Source: SZUA-217 sp034658975 (lineage in GTDB: Bacteria > Actinomycetota > Acidimicrobiia > Spongiisociales > ZC4RG35). Taken from it: 16,502 bases of DNA. Under the pieces are notes generated by a model, which did no database searches, was not told where the DNA came from, and was given only the letters and a program-made list of their open reading frames with translations. Shown here piece after piece: positions 1 to 7,152 of this stretch (its first letter is position 1; every line of letters starts with the position of its first letter). The translations under genes were made by a program, and so were the position numbers. The DNA lies in contig JAYEGJ010000009.1 in the NCBI GenBank assembly GCA_034658975.1, forward strand, positions 1 to 16,502. The letters run 5' to 3'.

Positions 1-1178
1 GGAATGACGAGCACCTCGAGGGCGTAGATCGACGCAAGCTCGGCCGCCTCGGTCTCGGCCGTTCCTGTCATCCCGGCGAGCTTCTCGTAGAGACGGAAGT
101 AGTTCTGGAGGGTGATCGTCGCAAGGGTCTGGTTTTCTTCCTTGATATGCACGGCCTCTTTGGCCTCGATCGCCTGATGCAAGCCCTCTGAGTAGCGACG
201 TCCCTCGAGAACACGGCCGGTGAACTCGTCGACGATCTTCACCTCGCCGTGGTCCACGAGATAGTCGACATCCTTGCCGTAGAGAGCCTCGGCCTTGAGG
301 GCGGTCTCGAGATGGTGGACGAAGTCGACTGCGGCGTGGTCATAGAGATTCTCGATACCGAGGATCTGTTCGACCCGGTCCACGCCGTCCTCGGTGGTGA
401 GGACTTGACGCTTCTTCTCGTCGACCTCGTAATCGACGTTCTCCCTGAGCCGGCTGGCGATCTTGGCGAAGTCGCGGTACCACTTCGCCGAATCGGAGAG
501 TCTCCCGGAGATGATCAAGGGAGTACGTGCTTCGTCGATGAGGATCGAGTCGACCTCGTCCACGATCGCATAGTGGTAGCCCCGGTGCACGCGGTTCTCG
601 GCCGCCATCGCCATGTTGTCACGGAGGTAGTCGAAGCCGAACTCGTTGTTGGTCCCGTAGGTGATGTCCGACCGATACGCAGGGAGCCGGTCGGCTGTTG
701 CCATGTTGTTCTGGATCAGGCCCACCGAGAGCCCGAGGAAGTGGTAGATGTGGCCCATCCATTCGGCGTCACGACTCGCCAGGTAATCGTTGACGGTGAC
801 CATGTGAACGCCATGGCCGCCCAGAGAGTTGAGATAGGCCGGCATGGTGGAAACGAGGGTCTTTCCCTCGCCGGTCTTCATCTCGGCGACCATTCCACGG
901 TGCAGAGCGGCGGCACCGACGACCTGGACGTCGTAGTGACGCTGACCGAGGACTCTCTTGGCTGCCTCCCGGACGACTCCGAAGGCTTCGACCTGGAGGT
1001 CGTCGAGGCTCTCTCCCCTGGAGGCGCGCTCTTTGAACTCGACTGTCTTCGCAGCGAGTTGGTCGTCGGTCAGCGACTCGAACTGTGGTTCGATCTCGTT
1101 GACGGCGGTGGTGACCGACTGGAATTCTTTGAGGGTCTTTCCTTCGCCTACGCGAAGAACCTTCTGGAGAATGGGCAT
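1..1178 (-). CDS. secA: Preprotein translocase ATPase SecA, N-terminal part (3' end outside window)
   Basis: SecA is the ATP-driven motor that pushes unfolded preproteins through SecYEG at the cytoplasmic membrane. About 392 residues are visible. The start MPILQKVLRVGEGK is the typical SecA N-terminus and fixes the ATG at 1176-1178. Walker A is MKTGEGKT at residues 100-107. The TYGTNNEFGFDYLRDN motif follows near residue 173, and Walker B DEVD lies at 207-210, followed by the SILIDEART stretch. The part that continues out of the window carries the IKEENQTLATIT and EKLAGMTGTA signatures at the entry to the second nucleotide-binding fold. The gene lies 78 nt downstream of the response regulator on the same strand. 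No strong Shine-Dalgarno precedes the ATG, so a leaderless or near-leaderless transcript is possible. Family assignment is certain; whether it is SecA1 or SecA2 cannot be settled from this half, though the comF/ahcY synteny favours the housekeeping SecA1. Confidence 0.97.
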   Translation of the reverse strand, partial: MPILQKVLRVGEGKTLKEFQSVTTAVNEIEPQFESLTDDQLAAKTVEFKERASRGESLDDLQVEAFGVVREAAKRVLGQRHYDVQVVGAAALHRGMVAEMKTGEGKTLVSTMPAYLNSLGGHGVHMVTVNDYLASRDAEWMGHIYHFLGLSVGLIQNNMATADRLPAYRSDITYGTNNEFGFDYLRDNMAMAAENRVHRGYHYAIVDEVDSILIDEARTPLIISGRLSDSAKWYRDFAKIASRLRENVDYEVDEKKRQVLTTEDGVDRVEQILGIENLYDHAAVDFVHHLETALKAEALYGKDVDYLVDHGEVKIVDEFTGRVLEGRRYSEGLHQAIEAKEAVHIKEENQTLATITLQNYFRLYEKLAGMTGTAETEAAELASIYALEVLVI

Positions 1179-1189
1179 GAGAGAATCAG

Positions 1190-1218
1190 ATTGTACCGGG
1201 GGTGAGGACCTTTCCTCA
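1190..1218 (-). promoter_or_regulatory. Possible secA promoter with overlapping inverted repeat
   Basis: On the minus strand a TACAAT hexamer (plus 1190-1195) lies 11 nt before the secA ATG and would suit a -10 box of a nearly leaderless mRNA. The position 16 nt upstream has no good -35 hexamer. Instead it is covered by a perfect 6-bp inverted repeat, TGAGGA-4 nt-TCCTCA (1203-1218), which could be an operator or a small hairpin. This is pattern matching only. Confidence 0.3.
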
Positions 1219-1256
1219 GAACGGGCCGCCGCGAGGTGGCTGGAACTTGGTACTCC

Positions 1257-1907
1257 TCACCTGACCTCGATGAGTCCTTCCCGGTGGGCCCAGTTGACCG
1301 CCTCGAAACGAGACTTCATTCCCAACTTGTCGAGGATGTTGCGCACATGATTGCGCACGGTGTTTTCAGAGATGTACAGCTCATCGGCGATCTCGCGAGA
1401 CGTCTTCCCTTCGCCAACCAGTGAAAGGATCTCCACCTCGCGTCCGGTGAGCTCCGTGCGTCGCGAAGACAAACTGCCGTGATGGCGGAGCAGATCCCGC
1501 ATCGAGGTGAAGAGCTTTCCGCCCATCGCCGGTGAAATGGCGGCGCCGCCTTCGAGCACGTCGTTCATTGCCGACACCAAGCGAGGCAGCGGTGTGTCTT
1601 TGGTGAGGTATCCCGACGCACCCGCCTTGACGGCGGCCATCAAGTCCTCGGCTGATTCGCTCGCCGTCAGAAGCACAACCCTCGATTTGGGGCTCGCCTT
1701 CACGATCGTTCCGACCACCTCGAGACCCGACATGCCTGGCATCAGAAGGTCGAGCATCACGAGATCAGGCTCGAATTCCCGAGTGAGATCTATTCCTTTC
1801 ATGGCGTCGGCCGCCACACCTACTACGTCGAAGCCTTCCTGGCTGAAGGCAGCTCGGAGCGCCTCACGGAAGAGTTCGGCGTCGTCAACAATTAGAACTG
1901 AAGCCAT
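1257..1907 (-). CDS. Orphan NarL/LuxR-family two-component response regulator
   Basis: This is a 216-residue two-domain regulator. The N-terminal receiver domain (about residues 3-118) has the acidic pair D8-D9, the phospho-acceptor D53 in the MLDLLMPG motif, the switch threonine T81 and the conserved K103. The C-terminal helix-turn-helix (about 153-207) starts LTGREVEILSLV and contains the SENTVRNHVRNILDKLG recognition region typical of LuxR/NarL (GerE) DNA-binding domains. It begins 27 nt after comF and ends 78 nt before secA, so it may be co-transcribed with both. No histidine kinase is encoded in the window, so partner, signal and targets are unknown. In many actinobacteria a ribosome hibernation factor gene (hpf) sits between comF and secA; here the regulator holds that slot. 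Confidence 0.94.
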   Translation of the reverse strand: MASVLIVDDAELFREALRAAFSQEGFDVVGVAADAMKGIDLTREFEPDLVMLDLLMPGMSGLEVVGTIVKASPKSRVVLLTASESAEDLMAAVKAGASGYLTKDTPLPRLVSAMNDVLEGGAAISPAMGGKLFTSMRDLLRHHGSLSSRRTELTGREVEILSLVGEGKTSREIADELYISENTVRNHVRNILDKLGMKSRFEAVNWAHREGLIEVR

Positions 1908-1934
1908 TACCTGTCCACGGAATCGGGGATGTTT

Positions 1935-2522
1935 CTAAGGGTCTATCGGCGCGAGTCGCAGGAGACTAGACACTTGGTTTGCAGCATTTGCGGACACGGC
2001 TCCGGCCACCATTTCTGGTCCCAGGGCATGGATCGCCGCGGAGACCGTGGCGCCGGTGGTCACCACGTCGTCAACCACCAGGACAGGGGTGTTGGGTCTC
2101 GCCCGGAGACCGAAGGGGCGAACTGGAGCGGCGTGGTCACCGCCGGCACGACGCCTGGTGTGAATGGGCGGTCTGAGCAGAGGCAAAACGGGGACGCCCA
2201 TTCGAAGAGCTATCGCCTGCGCCACCTCGGTCGACGGATCAACGCCGTATTTGATCCGTCTTGTCATGGCGCGGGGTATCGGAACCAGGGGCAGCCTGGG
2301 CAATCGGGGGGTCACCGCGTCGGCGACGAGCCCTGCGTACCCGGTCAGTCCCCGGTATTTGAGGTCATGGGCGAGCGACCGGGCGGGACCGACGTGGGAA
2401 AACGCCGCAATGAGCCGCACACCGCCGGGGAGAAGACTGTCCGGGGCAGACAGCAGACGCCTGCGACAGCGATCACACAGGACCGCCCCGGTCCGGTATC
2501 GAAAGCAAACCTGACATGGCAC
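1935..2522 (-). CDS. comF: ComF-family phosphoribosyltransferase-like protein
   Basis: The product has 195 residues. It begins with a short four-cysteine zinc-binding finger (CQVC at residues 3-6, CDRC at about 16-19) and ends in a type I phosphoribosyltransferase fold whose PRPP loop is VLVVDDVVTTGATV. This is the ComF/GntX layout; members support DNA uptake in competent bacteria, but the biochemical role in actinobacteria is unclear. The GTG at 2520-2522 is the only usable start: the frame is closed by a TGA twelve codons upstream with no start codon between. No good Shine-Dalgarno is visible. It lies 47 nt after ahcY and 27 nt before the response regulator, on the same strand. The position two genes upstream of secA matches actinobacterial synteny (Rv3242c-Rv3240c). 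Confidence 0.88.
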   Translation of the reverse strand: MPCQVCFRYRTGAVLCDRCRRRLLSAPDSLLPGGVRLIAAFSHVGPARSLAHDLKYRGLTGYAGLVADAVTPRLPRLPLVPIPRAMTRRIKYGVDPSTEVAQAIALRMGVPVLPLLRPPIHTRRRAGGDHAAPVRPFGLRARPNTPVLVVDDVVTTGATVSAAIHALGPEMVAGAVSANAANQVSSLLRLAPIDP

Positions 2523-2569
2523 TCCCCGACCGTAGGAACAGGGAGCGACAGATTGTCAGGATTGTGGGA

Positions 2570-3817
2570 TCAGGTGCCTTCCTGCCAACCGCTCAGGTAG
2601 GAGATCTGCTCTTCGGTGAGAACCTCCAAGCCGCCGCCAAGATGAGCAAGCTTGATCGAGGCGACCTCCTCGTCGATCTCATCGGGCAGGGTGTAGATCT
2701 CGGGCTCCAGGGTCTCCTGGTTGGTGATCAGGAACTCTGCGGCCAGAGCCTGATTGGAGAATGACATGTCCATCACATCGGCCGGGTGACCCTCGGCAGC
2801 GCTGAGATTGACGAGCCGGCCTTCGGCCACGACCAGGATCTTCCGCCCGTCCGGCATGTCGAACTCCTCGAGATGCTCCCTCACTTTTCGTCGTCCGACG
2901 GCCTCGGCCCGCAAAGCCTCGAGGTCCAATTCGATGTCGAAGTGACCCGAGTTGGCGAGAATCGCTCCGTCCTTCATCTTGGCGAAATGCTCCGGACGCA
3001 GGACGTGCTTGTTGCCGGTGACGGTGATGAACACATCGCCGATCTCCGCGGCGTCGCTCGCCGTCATGACTGAGAACCCGTCCATCGCCGCGGTGAGAGC
3101 GCGAACGGGGTTTACCTCGACGACGGTGACCTTGGCCCCGAGACCATCGGCCCGGTCTGCGACTCCCTGGCCACAATCCCCGTATCCAACGACGACGATG
3201 TTCAAGCCGGCGAGGAGAATGTTGGTGGCCCTGATGACACCGTCGAGTGTCGACTGGCCGGTTCCGTAGTGATTGTCGAACAGGTGCTTGGTGGCACTGT
3301 CGTTTACGGCAACCACGGGAACCCGAAGGGTGCCGTCGGCACTCATCGCCCTGAGTCTGATCACCCCTGTGGTCGTCTCCTCGGTCGACCCGATCACCTC
3401 GAGATCACGCCGGTCGGTGTGCAGCACCGTTGCCAGGTCTGCTCCATCGTCCATGGTGACGGCGGGTTTGTGGTCGAGGACAACGTTGATGTGCTTGTAA
3501 TAAGTGTCGGGGTCTTCTCCCCGAATAGCGAAGACGGGAATCCCCTCGGCAACCAGAGCAGCGGCAACATCGTCCTGAGTCGAGAGAGGGTTGGATGCGC
3601 AGAGGATCGGTTCGGCGCCCCCGTCGCGAAGGGCAAGCATCAGATTGGCCGTCTCGGCGGTCACGTGGAGGCATGCAGCAATGACGTAACCATCGAGAGG
3701 CCGTTCTTCCCGGTAACGCTCCCGAACACTCTCGAGGACCGGCATTCTCCGTCCGGCCCACTCGATGCGACGAGCCCCGTCCGGGGCGAGTTCGGGATTG
3801 GCAATGTCGTAGTTCAT
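2570..3817 (-). CDS. ahcY: Adenosylhomocysteinase, short (archaeal/Thermotoga-like) form
   Basis: This cytoplasmic NAD-dependent enzyme splits S-adenosylhomocysteine into homocysteine and adenosine, relieving product inhibition of methyltransferases. The 415-residue product shows the substrate-site motif HVTAETANL (51-59), the catalytic stretch NDSATKHLFDN (172-182, with K177 and D181), the Rossmann NAD loop GYGDCGQG (211-218), the TGNKHVL segment (267-273) and the GHFDIEL motif (291-297). It ends LSGWQEGT and lacks both the ~40-residue insertion and the KPDHYRY tail of the ~430-495-residue bacterial/eukaryotic type, so it belongs to the compact form. The ATG sits 4 nt after the stop of the SIS-isomerase gene; a GAGGA 8 nt before the ATG lies inside the end of that gene. 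The two are almost certainly co-transcribed. Confidence 0.96.
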   Translation of the reverse strand: MNYDIANPELAPDGARRIEWAGRRMPVLESVRERYREERPLDGYVIAACLHVTAETANLMLALRDGGAEPILCASNPLSTQDDVAAALVAEGIPVFAIRGEDPDTYYKHINVVLDHKPAVTMDDGADLATVLHTDRRDLEVIGSTEETTTGVIRLRAMSADGTLRVPVVAVNDSATKHLFDNHYGTGQSTLDGVIRATNILLAGLNIVVVGYGDCGQGVADRADGLGAKVTVVEVNPVRALTAAMDGFSVMTASDAAEIGDVFITVTGNKHVLRPEHFAKMKDGAILANSGHFDIELDLEALRAEAVGRRKVREHLEEFDMPDGRKILVVAEGRLVNLSAAEGHPADVMDMSFSNQALAAEFLITNQETLEPEIYTLPDEIDEEVASIKLAHLGGGLEVLTEEQISYLSGWQEGT

Positions 3818-3821
3818 TCCT

Positions 3822-4823
3822 TCAGTCCTCAGCTAGGAGTTTCTTGAGTTTTTCGATGGTGACCACCGGCACGGGATCAACCCCAACCGACTCGGCGAGC
3901 ATCCACGATGTGAGGTCACCGACCACCGTCAACGAGACGAGACGGGCGAGCAGTGATGTTCCACTCGACGTCACCTCGGCAACCCAGGGCACCGCATCTT
4001 CGGTGAGCCTTCTGGTGTGGGCAAGTCGAGCGCCTACGCGGTCGTGATCGCTTCGATCGGTAAGGGCGACGATCGCGATGTGCTCCCGGGTCATCTCGGG
4101 CATGGTTTCCCAACCGGTTATCTCGTTGTGGTCGAGTTCGGGGAGGACCGACGACCAGGCCGGCATCTTGGCGTTCTCGTTGATCTGGGTCTTCCACCTC
4201 TGGGCGACGACGCCGGTGACCGGGCCGCCTCCGTAGATGATCGGTATGCGCCCGCTGAGCCGCTCGGCAATCTGAGTGGCTTGGGCCCAACTGTCGCTTC
4301 CTTCGGCGACCGCCTCATCGGCGAGGTCCACCGCTTCCACGAACGAAAGACGCTGATCGTCGATCGCATAAGCCCCTTCGAACACCTTGGTGACGGCACC
4401 AATCATGTAGCCGGCTGCGGCCCGCGGCTGCATCCCTGTGGGCACGACGACGGATGGCCAGGAGTAATACGCAGACAGCTCCCCCAGCCTTCCGCCGGTG
4501 GTCACGGTTGCGATGGGCAAACCCGACTCGTGCGCCGCCAGAACGAAGTCGAGGGTCTCTTCGGTGTTCCCCGAATAGGAGGCGGCAACAACCAGGGGAC
4601 GTTGCCTGATGGCCCAACCAGGGATCGGGCCGTACCCCTTGTTGACAACGACGCGAGTAGACGTCGCGGTGCACATCGCCGAGAGGTAGTCGCCGGCAAC
4701 ACCGGAACCACCCATGCCGACATACAAGATCTCGGACTGAGTCCCGATGGCAGGAGCTTTGAGTTGCGCGGCCCATCGGAGCTGGTCCCCGAATGATTGG
4801 ATCTGGGCGAGCATGTCAGTCAC
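3822..4823 (-). CDS. SIS-domain bifunctional phosphoglucose/phosphomannose isomerase
   Basis: This is a 333-residue SIS-fold protein of the bifunctional glucose-/mannose-6-phosphate isomerase family, which feeds fructose-6-phosphate towards mannose-6-phosphate. Two SIS motifs are visible: GMGGSGVAGD (36-45) and SYSGNTEET (82-90). The C-terminal family signature follows as ENAK (216-219) and PELDHNEITGW (228-238). E216 and H232 have the same 16-residue spacing as the catalytic Glu203/His219 pair of the Pyrobaculum enzyme. I chose the GTG at 4821-4823, which overlaps the Trm112-like gene by 8 nt; an ATG three codons later (4812-4814) is equally possible. An upstream start at 4868 would overlap the small gene by 53 nt and is unlikely. 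Mycobacterial homologues (Rv3256c) sit beside manB in the same way, but isomerase activity there is not assured. Confidence 0.86.
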   Translation of the reverse strand: MTDMLAQIQSFGDQLRWAAQLKAPAIGTQSEILYVGMGGSGVAGDYLSAMCTATSTRVVVNKGYGPIPGWAIRQRPLVVAASYSGNTEETLDFVLAAHESGLPIATVTTGGRLGELSAYYSWPSVVVPTGMQPRAAAGYMIGAVTKVFEGAYAIDDQRLSFVEAVDLADEAVAEGSDSWAQATQIAERLSGRIPIIYGGGPVTGVVAQRWKTQINENAKMPAWSSVLPELDHNEITGWETMPEMTREHIAIVALTDRSDHDRVGARLAHTRRLTEDAVPWVAEVTSSGTSLLARLVSLTVVGDLTSWMLAESVGVDPVPVVTIEKLKKLLAED

Positions 4824-4995
4824 TTCGGCCTCCCTCGGCCTCGGCAACCAGCATGATCGGGATGCCATCCTTCACCGGATACCGCCGGCCACATTCAGTG
4901 CACTCCAGCCGCGAGGCCTCGACATCCTGGGTCAGATCCGCCTTGTCGACGGGGCAAACCAGGATCTCGGCGAGAGTTGGATCGATGAGACTCAA
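4816..4995 (-). CDS. Trm112-like small zinc-ribbon protein (UPF0434 type)
   Basis: This is a 59-residue protein. Its end, CTECGRRYPVKDGIPIML (32-49), is the hallmark of the Trm112/UPF0434 (YcaR-like) family. Eukaryotic and archaeal Trm112 activates methyltransferases; the bacterial role is poorly defined. Only three of the usual four ribbon cysteines are present (C14, C32, C35); the fourth position is D17 in the CPVD motif. The start is TTG (4993-4995), supported by GGAGG four bases upstream and by its 2-nt overlap with the pmm stop. The stop lies inside the beginning of the SIS-isomerase gene, so three genes are translationally linked. The same small gene is often found between pmm and the SIS gene in actinobacteria, and an SAH hydrolase two genes downstream fits a methylation link (inference). 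Confidence 0.82.
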   Translation of the reverse strand: MSLIDPTLAEILVCPVDKADLTQDVEASRLECTECGRRYPVKDGIPIMLVAEAEGGRSD

Positions 4996-6332
4996 TTTTC
5001 CTCCAAGGTTTCTCTGACTAAATCCACAAGCTGCTCAACTCGTTTGGCCGTGGGCGCTTCGACATTGAGGCGCAGCAATGGCTCCGTGTTGGAAGGGCGG
5101 AGATTGAACCATTCGCGACCCAGGTCAACTGTCAGGCCATCGAGTCGATCGATTGTCGCATCGCCAAAGGCCAGCTCCACATCCGACATCGCCTTGCCCT
5201 TGTCAACGACCGAGAAATTGATCTCTCCTGACGATTGGTAACGCTCGACTTCCTTGCGTAGATCCGACAGGGCTCGACCGTCCTCACTGAGCACGCTGAG
5301 CAGTACGAGCATCGCCAGCATCCCCGAGTCCGCTCTGAAATTCTCCCGGAAGTAGTAGTGGCCCGAATGCTCGCCGCCGAAAACGGCACCGGTCTCGGCC
5401 ATCACCGCCTTGATGTAGCTGTGCCCGACTCTCGTCCGCACCGGGGTCCCGCCGCTCTCGGAGACGATCTCTGAGACGGCTTTCGACGTGATCAGGTTGT
5501 GAACGATCGAGTCGCCCGGGCTCTCGCTCAGCATCCGGCGGGCGATCAACGATGTCACCGTGCTCCCACTCAGAGGCTCGCCGACATCGTCCAGGAAGAA
5601 GGCTCTGTCGGCATCTCCATCAAACGCGACCCCTATGTCGTAGCTGCCTTCGGCCATCAGGGCCCTGAGATCATTGAGGTTCTCCGGCACGAGCGGGTCG
5701 GCCGGGTGGTTCGGAAACGTGCCGTCCGGTTCGAGGAAGAGCCCGGTGATCTCCGCGTCGATTCGATCGAACACCCGGTTGACGGCGATTCCTGCCATAC
5801 CGTTGCCACCGTCCACTGCGACCTTCAGCGGGCCGATCGTGTCAGCTTCGACGATGGCAAACAGGTGATCGATGTAGCCGGCGACCGGGTTCACGCGTCG
5901 GATCGATCCGGTCCGCTCGGACCTGGTCCCCGCCCCGGCGATCACAGCGTCTCGAATCTGATCCAGCCCGGTCTCTGCGCCGATTGGGGCGGCCCCCTCC
6001 CGGCAGAGCTTGAGGCCGTTGTACTCGGCAGGATTGTGCGACGCCGTGATGATGGCGCCCGGGACACCGAATGCTCCCGAGTAGTAGTAAACCGCGTCGG
6101 TCGGAACCTCGCCGAGATCGATGACGCCGCATCCGGCGGCAGTTATCCCGCGGGCGAGAGCATCGAAGAACTCTCGGGATGTCGCCCGGCAGTCGTACCC
6201 GACGGCTATCTCGTCCGGTTCGAGCAGATCGACCAGTGCCGAACCAGCCCGCTCGTAGAGTTCGGCGTCCAGTTCACCCGTGTCGGTGCGGCCGCGAACG
6301 TCGTAGGCCTTGAATGCGGTTTCGGGATTCAT
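4992..6332 (-). CDS. manB: Phosphomannomutase/phosphoglucomutase (alpha-D-phosphohexomutase)
   Basis: This 446-residue enzyme interconverts mannose-6-phosphate and mannose-1-phosphate (possibly also the glucose phosphates), supplying GDP-mannose for glycans. The four family motifs are present: the phosphoserine loop TASHNP with S98, the metal loop DGDAD (238-242), the sugar-specificity loop GEHSGH (320-325) and the phosphate-binding RPSNTEP (412-418). The GEHSGH loop is usual in PMM/PGM enzymes. I place the start at the ATG 6330-6332 (MNPETAFKAYDVRG, the normal N-terminus). An ATG 20 codons upstream would overlap the divergent glycosyltransferase start and adds nothing recognisable. The stop overlaps the TTG of the Trm112-like gene (TTGA). 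It is the first gene of the leftward pmm-Trm112-SIS-ahcY run. Confidence 0.91.
   Translation of the reverse strand: MNPETAFKAYDVRGRTDTGELDAELYERAGSALVDLLEPDEIAVGYDCRATSREFFDALARGITAAGCGVIDLGEVPTDAVYYYSGAFGVPGAIITASHNPAEYNGLKLCREGAAPIGAETGLDQIRDAVIAGAGTRSERTGSIRRVNPVAGYIDHLFAIVEADTIGPLKVAVDGGNGMAGIAVNRVFDRIDAEITGLFLEPDGTFPNHPADPLVPENLNDLRALMAEGSYDIGVAFDGDADRAFFLDDVGEPLSGSTVTSLIARRMLSESPGDSIVHNLITSKAVSEIVSESGGTPVRTRVGHSYIKAVMAETGAVFGGEHSGHYYFRENFRADSGMLAMLVLLSVLSEDGRALSDLRKEVERYQSSGEINFSVVDKGKAMSDVELAFGDATIDRLDGLTVDLGREWFNLRPSNTEPLLRLNVEAPTAKRVEQLVDLVRETLEEN
5000..5004 (-). promoter_or_regulatory. Shine-Dalgarno GGAGG that fixes the TTG start of the Trm112-like gene
   Basis: GGAGG on the minus strand lies four bases before the TTG at 4993-4995, inside the last codons of pmm. 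It is one of the few clear ribosome-binding sites in the window and supports translation from TTG at this overlapping junction. Confidence 0.65.
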
Positions 6333-6381
6333 CGGATCGAGGAGTGTACGGGGAACAGACCTAGTAACTTCACCCGACCCA
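6333..6381. promoter_or_regulatory. Short divergent promoter region between manB and the GT2 gene
   Basis: Only 49 nt separate the two divergent start codons, so both promoters must fit here or reach into the coding regions. On the minus strand TACACT, ten bases before the manB ATG, resembles a -10 box. On the plus strand TAGTAA, twelve bases before the GT2 ATG, is a possible -10. Neither has a convincing -35, and neither gene has a clear Shine-Dalgarno, so leaderless messages are likely. Weak evidence. Confidence 0.35.
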
Positions 6382-7083
6382 ATGTCCACCACGATTTCAG
6401 TCGTCGTCCCCGTCTACAACGAGGCGTCGTTCATTCCCGAGGCCCTGCCTGGAATGATCGAGGCCATGGAGCAGGCCGGCGCGCCCTATCGAATCCTCAT
6501 CGTCGAGAACGGCTCCAACGATGGGACGGCCGACCTCGCACGCCAGATCACCGGGGAATCCCCCGTGGACGTCTACTCGCTTCCGGAACCGGACTACGGG
6601 GCAGCGATGAGGCACGGTTTTCTCGAATCGGATGGCGACTGGGTCGTCAACTTCGACATCGACTACTTCTCGGCCAGGTTCATCACCCAGGTCCTCGAAC
6701 AGCCCGACGACGTCGATCTCGTCATCGGGTCCAAGCGCGATCCGGAGTCCGACGATCGGCGTCCCCTGCTCAGGCGGACCGCCACGAGAGTTTTCAACAT
6801 TCTCTTGCGCACGGTGCTGGACTCGGGAGTCTCGGACACACACGGCATGAAGGGATTCCGGAGGCGTCTCGTCGATGATCTCGCACCCAGGGTGGTGAGC
6901 ACCAAGGATCTCTACGACACCGAACTGGTCATCCGTGCCGAGCGCGCCGGGTACAACATCGTGGAAGTGCCCGTCGTGGTCGAGGAGATCAGGTCTGCGA
7001 AGTCGTCACTGATCAAGCGTGCCCCTCGAACCGTCGCCGGCATGTTCCACGTCCGCCGCACCCTCAAGGAAGAAGACGCCTAA
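6382..7083 (+). CDS. GT2 family glycosyltransferase, DPM1-like (polyprenyl-phosphate sugar synthase type)
   Basis: This is a 233-residue single-domain GT-A glycosyltransferase. It opens ISVVVPVYNEASF, followed by IVENGSNDGT (nucleotide-sugar binding), a metal-binding NFDIDYF segment around residue 91, and GSKRDP near residue 115. This order resembles dolichol-phosphate mannose synthase and bacterial polyprenyl-phosphate hexosyltransferases, which move a sugar from GDP-mannose or UDP-glucose to a lipid phosphate on the cytoplasmic side. There is no transmembrane segment, as in soluble DPM1-type enzymes. The ATG at 6382 directly precedes the conserved core; an in-frame ATG at 6310 would overlap manB. 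Divergence from phosphomannomutase and convergence with a GT-C-like membrane protein suggest a mannosyl- or glucosyl-phospholipid donor pathway (inference). Substrates cannot be read from the sequence. Confidence 0.85.
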   Translation: MSTTISVVVPVYNEASFIPEALPGMIEAMEQAGAPYRILIVENGSNDGTADLARQITGESPVDVYSLPEPDYGAAMRHGFLESDGDWVVNFDIDYFSARFITQVLEQPDDVDLVIGSKRDPESDDRRPLLRRTATRVFNILLRTVLDSGVSDTHGMKGFRRRLVDDLAPRVVSTKDLYDTELVIRAERAGYNIVEVPVVVEEIRSAKSSLIKRAPRTVAGMFHVRRTLKEEDA

Positions 7084-7105
7084 GGGTCCCCGATACCGGA
7101 TTTCG

Positions 7106-7152
7106 TTCTGGGTAGGTTTTTCCACGGTATCCGTGGAAAAACCTACCCAGAA
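7106..7152. repeat. 47-nt palindrome, copy 1 (possible bidirectional terminator)
   Basis: The two 22-nt arms (7106-7127 and 7131-7152) are perfect inverted repeats around a TAT loop. Each arm begins TTCTGGGTAGG, then has a T5 tract, then CCACGG. It lies between the convergent GT2 gene and the GT-C-like gene, and its right arm supplies the last residues and the TAG stop (7143-7145) of the latter. No U-tract follows the stem in either direction, so it is not a textbook intrinsic terminator, although its position suits transcript ending or 3'-end protection for both genes. The outer 21 nt of each arm are identical to copy 2. Confidence 0.9.

Noticed and set aside
249..1205. 318-codon plus-strand open frame opposite secA
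   Set aside because: The minus strand encodes intact SecA motifs throughout; the plus-strand translation is acidic/valine-rich shadow sequence.
4824..4868. N-terminal extension of the SIS isomerase from an ATG at 4868
   Set aside because: It would overlap more than a quarter of the Trm112-like gene and adds residues (MASRSCWLPRPREAE) absent from the family; the GTG or ATG near 4812-4823 fits better.
5499..6878. 459-codon plus-strand open frame over manB and the start of the GT2 gene
   Set aside because: It is antisense to a clearly recognised phosphomannomutase and runs out of frame through the GT2 gene; its translation has no recognisable motif and is the sort of long shadow frame that high GC produces.
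7106..7152. Palindromes as CRISPR repeats or as ends of an insertion sequence
   Set aside because: Only two copies, 9.2 kb apart, without spacers, target duplications or a transposase between them; the genes between them are a conserved chromosomal block.
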